Below, piece by piece: positions 61,717 through 64,000 of a DNA stretch of 64,000 nt (positions are counted from its first letter, which is position 1; every line of letters starts with the position of its first letter). The position numbers and the translations under genes are program-made. The DNA is from Trifolium pratense (taxonomy: Eukaryota > Streptophyta > Magnoliopsida > Fabales > Fabaceae), in contig NC_060063.1 of NCBI RefSeq assembly GCF_020283565.1, forward strand, positions 49,188,856 to 49,252,855. Reading direction: 5' to 3'. The notes under the pieces were generated by a model. The model made no database searches, was not told the origin of the DNA, and saw nothing but the letters and a program-made list of their open reading frames with translations.

Positions 61717-62493
61717 CAGGGGCGGAGCTGCTTGTGGGCTGGGCAGGGCCATGGCCCGCCCCAAAAATTTTAATTTTTTTTCATGAATATACTGTATAGC
61801 GGCGGTTTTGATAGTAGGTAGCGGCGGTTCAAAACCCCCGCTAAGTCGTATTCAGAACTCTCCCACTACGCTTTAGTTGCGGGGGTTTCAAACCCTTATT
61901 TCCAACTCCCGTTAAACTTGTTCTGCTATTTTTATTTTTTTATTCTTAATAGTTCAAATGTCCCTTTTAATTTACTTTTTGAAGCACCTCTTCTAATGTT
62001 ATATTATTTAATAACCTATTAAATGTTTTAAAATGTGTTATTTATTTTGTCAAAATATTCATTTTTTTCTGAAAAAGTACTTAAGTTTTTTATTTAAAAT
62101 AGAGTTTTAGTGTATAAAAATTCATGTTTAATCTATCTTTGGTTAAAAAATTATAAATTTTTGTGAGAAAGATTCATTGAATATTACAATTATAAATACT
62201 AGAACTAATTAAAAAAAATGTGAATTTTACACATGAATTGACTTAAAAATAGGACAAATGTCATGATGCAAAACATTCGGACGAAAGACCAAAGCTTGCT
62301 TGAAATTTTTTAAAGAGATTAAAATTGAAATATAGTATATCGATAAAGTCTAAAAACTTATTTAATCCTTATGAGTATAATCATAGTAATACATAAGATA
62401 TATTAACATACATGAATTTTAAATATTTACGGTTCAAACCCCGTTTATATTTATAGCGGCCCACCCCAATTTTTTCGTGTTGCTCCGCCACTG
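61717..62493. mobile_element. hAT-like non-autonomous element
   Basis: CAGGGGCGGAGCTGC at the left is mirrored at the right (complement CAGTGGCGGAGCAAC), the CAGNGGCGGA form typical of many plant hAT ends. The interior contains TAGCGGCGGTT and GGCGGTTC words and no transposase frame. An 8-bp target duplication is not visible, so the flanks may have changed. Confidence 0.6.
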
Positions 62494-62499
62494 AGGATG

Positions 62500-63122
62500 A
62501 ATTAGACAAGTTGGTACACAAGTGGTGCAACTTTGGGAGGAATGGATATAGCAGTGCAAGGCTCACGAAACATACAAAGAACAACAGAAACCAACGCAAA
62601 TGACAGTGTATAGTGCAACCTCCTGTTTATGGTCGCTGCAAGTGCAATGTCGATGCTAGTTTCTAAAACGACGAAGAGGGTGTACAACGGGTTGGGGTTG
62701 GTGTATCTGTGATTACCGAGGGCGGTTCGTTCTAGCAGGTTCCAAGATACTCCATGAGAGGCTCAGCACAATGGAAGGGGAGGCTTTGTCAATTAAAAAA
62801 GCTATGTATGGAGTGATTCAAAGATGTCTCTCCCATGTTACTTTCGAAAGTAACTCAAAAGCTGTAGTTGATGCTATATATTTCTTCCAGTTGTGTAGGC
62901 TACTCTTAATTTAGCATGCTAATTTCTAATATTAAGTTTATGTTAATGTTTTATCCCAACTTTGAGGTGAAGTATATTAAGTGGTAAGCAAATACGTTTG
63001 CTCACACCTTAGTTAGGACATCCTATTCTGAGTCTAGTCGCTGTCTATTTAATTTGATTCCTCTTTGTATCGAGAACACTTGGATTAATGAAAGAAATTG
63101 AGTTTACTATTGTAAAAAAAAA
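62500..63122 (+). pseudogene. decayed retroelement RNase H fragment
   Basis: Broken frames give GRCKCNVDASF (near 62624), VLAGSKILHERLSTMEGEAL (near 62730) and RQANTFAHTL (near 62985), the order seen in RVT_3-type RNase H domains of plant LINEs. Frames are interrupted, and an A tract closes it at about 63112-63122. It is a dead copy. Confidence 0.75.
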
Positions 63123-63329
63123 ATTAATTAGTTTATACAATTAATAATCATGCAATGAGTGTGCCATATATAACGACTATATTATTTGGGATTTTCCCTC
63201 ACATTAATGATTTTGGTTTTGAGTTGGAACTATATATATCATTTGACTATTTGAGAGTAATAATATAATACAATTAATATATAGTTCCAGCACAAAAACA
63301 AAACCATTAATGTGGGGGAGAATCTCGCG

Positions 63330-63550
63330 GTCTCAACATTAATATTTATCGGAATAACGATTGAAAAATCATGATTAACAGTAAATATCAATTATTCCAA
63401 TGTCTATCGTTACAAATGTGCCAACTTCTATGGCCGTTGAACAGAGACGCGTATGATCTTGGGCTAACATGTTATTGGATTGAGCTCGACGCTTAAATAA
63501 ACTATGCTCGAAACTAAATTGAGCTTAGTTCGAGTACAAAACAGATAACA
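63330..63550. repeat. dispersed repeat family, copy 3 (partial)
   Basis: GAAAAATCATGATTAACAGT, AAATATCAATTATTCCAATG and GGCCGTTGAACAG match copy 1 with many changes. Confidence 0.6.
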
Positions 63551-63605
63551 TTCTCGAATATACAACTAACATGTGAAGAGAATGTTAATATCACTTGTTA
63601 AATAG

Positions 63606-63665
63606 TACTAGAATTCCTTTGGTGAGTTAATTTAACTTCTTAAAAAAAAAAAATACTAGAATTCC
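63606..63665. repeat. 12-bp direct repeat around a 36-nt insert ending in A12
   Basis: TACTAGAATTCC at 63606-63617 and 63654-63665 flanks a short insert that ends in a run of A. It may be another short retroposon insertion. Confidence 0.5.
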
Positions 63666-64000
63666 ACTTTTAAAGTGATAAATAAGTGGAATGTTTTGTT
63701 AAAAAAATAAATTTATAGAATAATTAAAATTCGAACTTTAATTTTTGCGTATATAATATGACGTTTGTACTAAGGCTGATGAACCGTGACAAGTTTATTC
63801 TCTAAGTTACGGATTTGATATTATGTGAATAAATTAAATGTATAACTTGGATCCAAATCCAAAAGAAATGTTTGTCTGTGGGGTTGAAGCTGGTCACCGC
63901 GTCCAATCGATAACAATATTAATTTGGATCCAATTAAGTCTCATTCACAGCCACTCAGCACTTTGGAAGCAAGAATATTTGCTGACTAATTGCTGATATA

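Overview
This is plant nuclear DNA: AT-rich, with long intergenic spaces, intron-split genes with GT/AG borders, and many small transposons. Protein sequences, intron structure and repeat types all suggest a legume, most likely Medicago or a close relative. The species is inferred, not proven.

Layout. Bases 1-3500 are non-coding and hold a tRNA-derived SINE, a Mutator-type MITE and Stowaway-like debris. A complete Ty1/copia retrotransposon follows at 3508-8043: two identical 189-bp LTRs, an AAAAT target duplication, a primer-binding site and one unbroken gag-pol frame on the minus strand. Head-to-head with it, 393 bp away, is a sterol C-4 methyl oxidase gene (SMO1 type, five exons, 8436-11789). 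Then come a MITE, a tRNA-Lys(CTT) gene at 12964 and a long TA microsatellite. A single-exon gene of hAT-transposase ancestry (BED finger plus DUF659) lies at 16665-18944. About 9.8 kb without a gene follows. A 21-exon Sec1/Munc18 gene of the KEULE type occupies 28718-40319 on the minus strand. Bases 40400-43900 hold nested transposons. Then come a myeloid-leukemia-factor (MLF) family gene (44984-47749), an organellar class-I release-factor-like gene of ICT1 type (49665-52878) and a DUF1442 gene (55045-55725, minus). The last 8 kb is transposon-rich: three diverged copies of one dispersed repeat, an LTR remnant, a long-TIR Mutator-type element, a 5'-truncated LINE with an 18-bp target duplication, a non-autonomous hAT-like element and a decayed RNase H fragment.

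How the genes relate. They are housekeeping genes, not a functional cluster: sterol synthesis, membrane fusion at the cell plate, organellar ribosome rescue, and three poorly known proteins. Their order resembles known Arabidopsis neighbourhoods (KEULE beside a DUF659/hAT gene; a release factor beside a DUF1442 gene; SMO1 beside SEC1B), so the segment looks like an old conserved block repeatedly hit by transposons.

Most notable observations. (1) SMO1 intron 1 together with the first 20 nt of exon 2 is tandemly duplicated, leaving a 20-nt cryptic exon that would break the frame. (2) At least eight tiny (5-25 nt) A- or T-tract inserts are flanked by perfect or near-perfect 14-18-bp direct repeats and look like scars of almost empty retroposition events. 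(3) A perfect 47-bp hairpin sits in an MLF intron. (4) An apparently very young, intact copia element sits beside the SMO1 promoter. I found no CRISPR array, operon or new enzymatic system.
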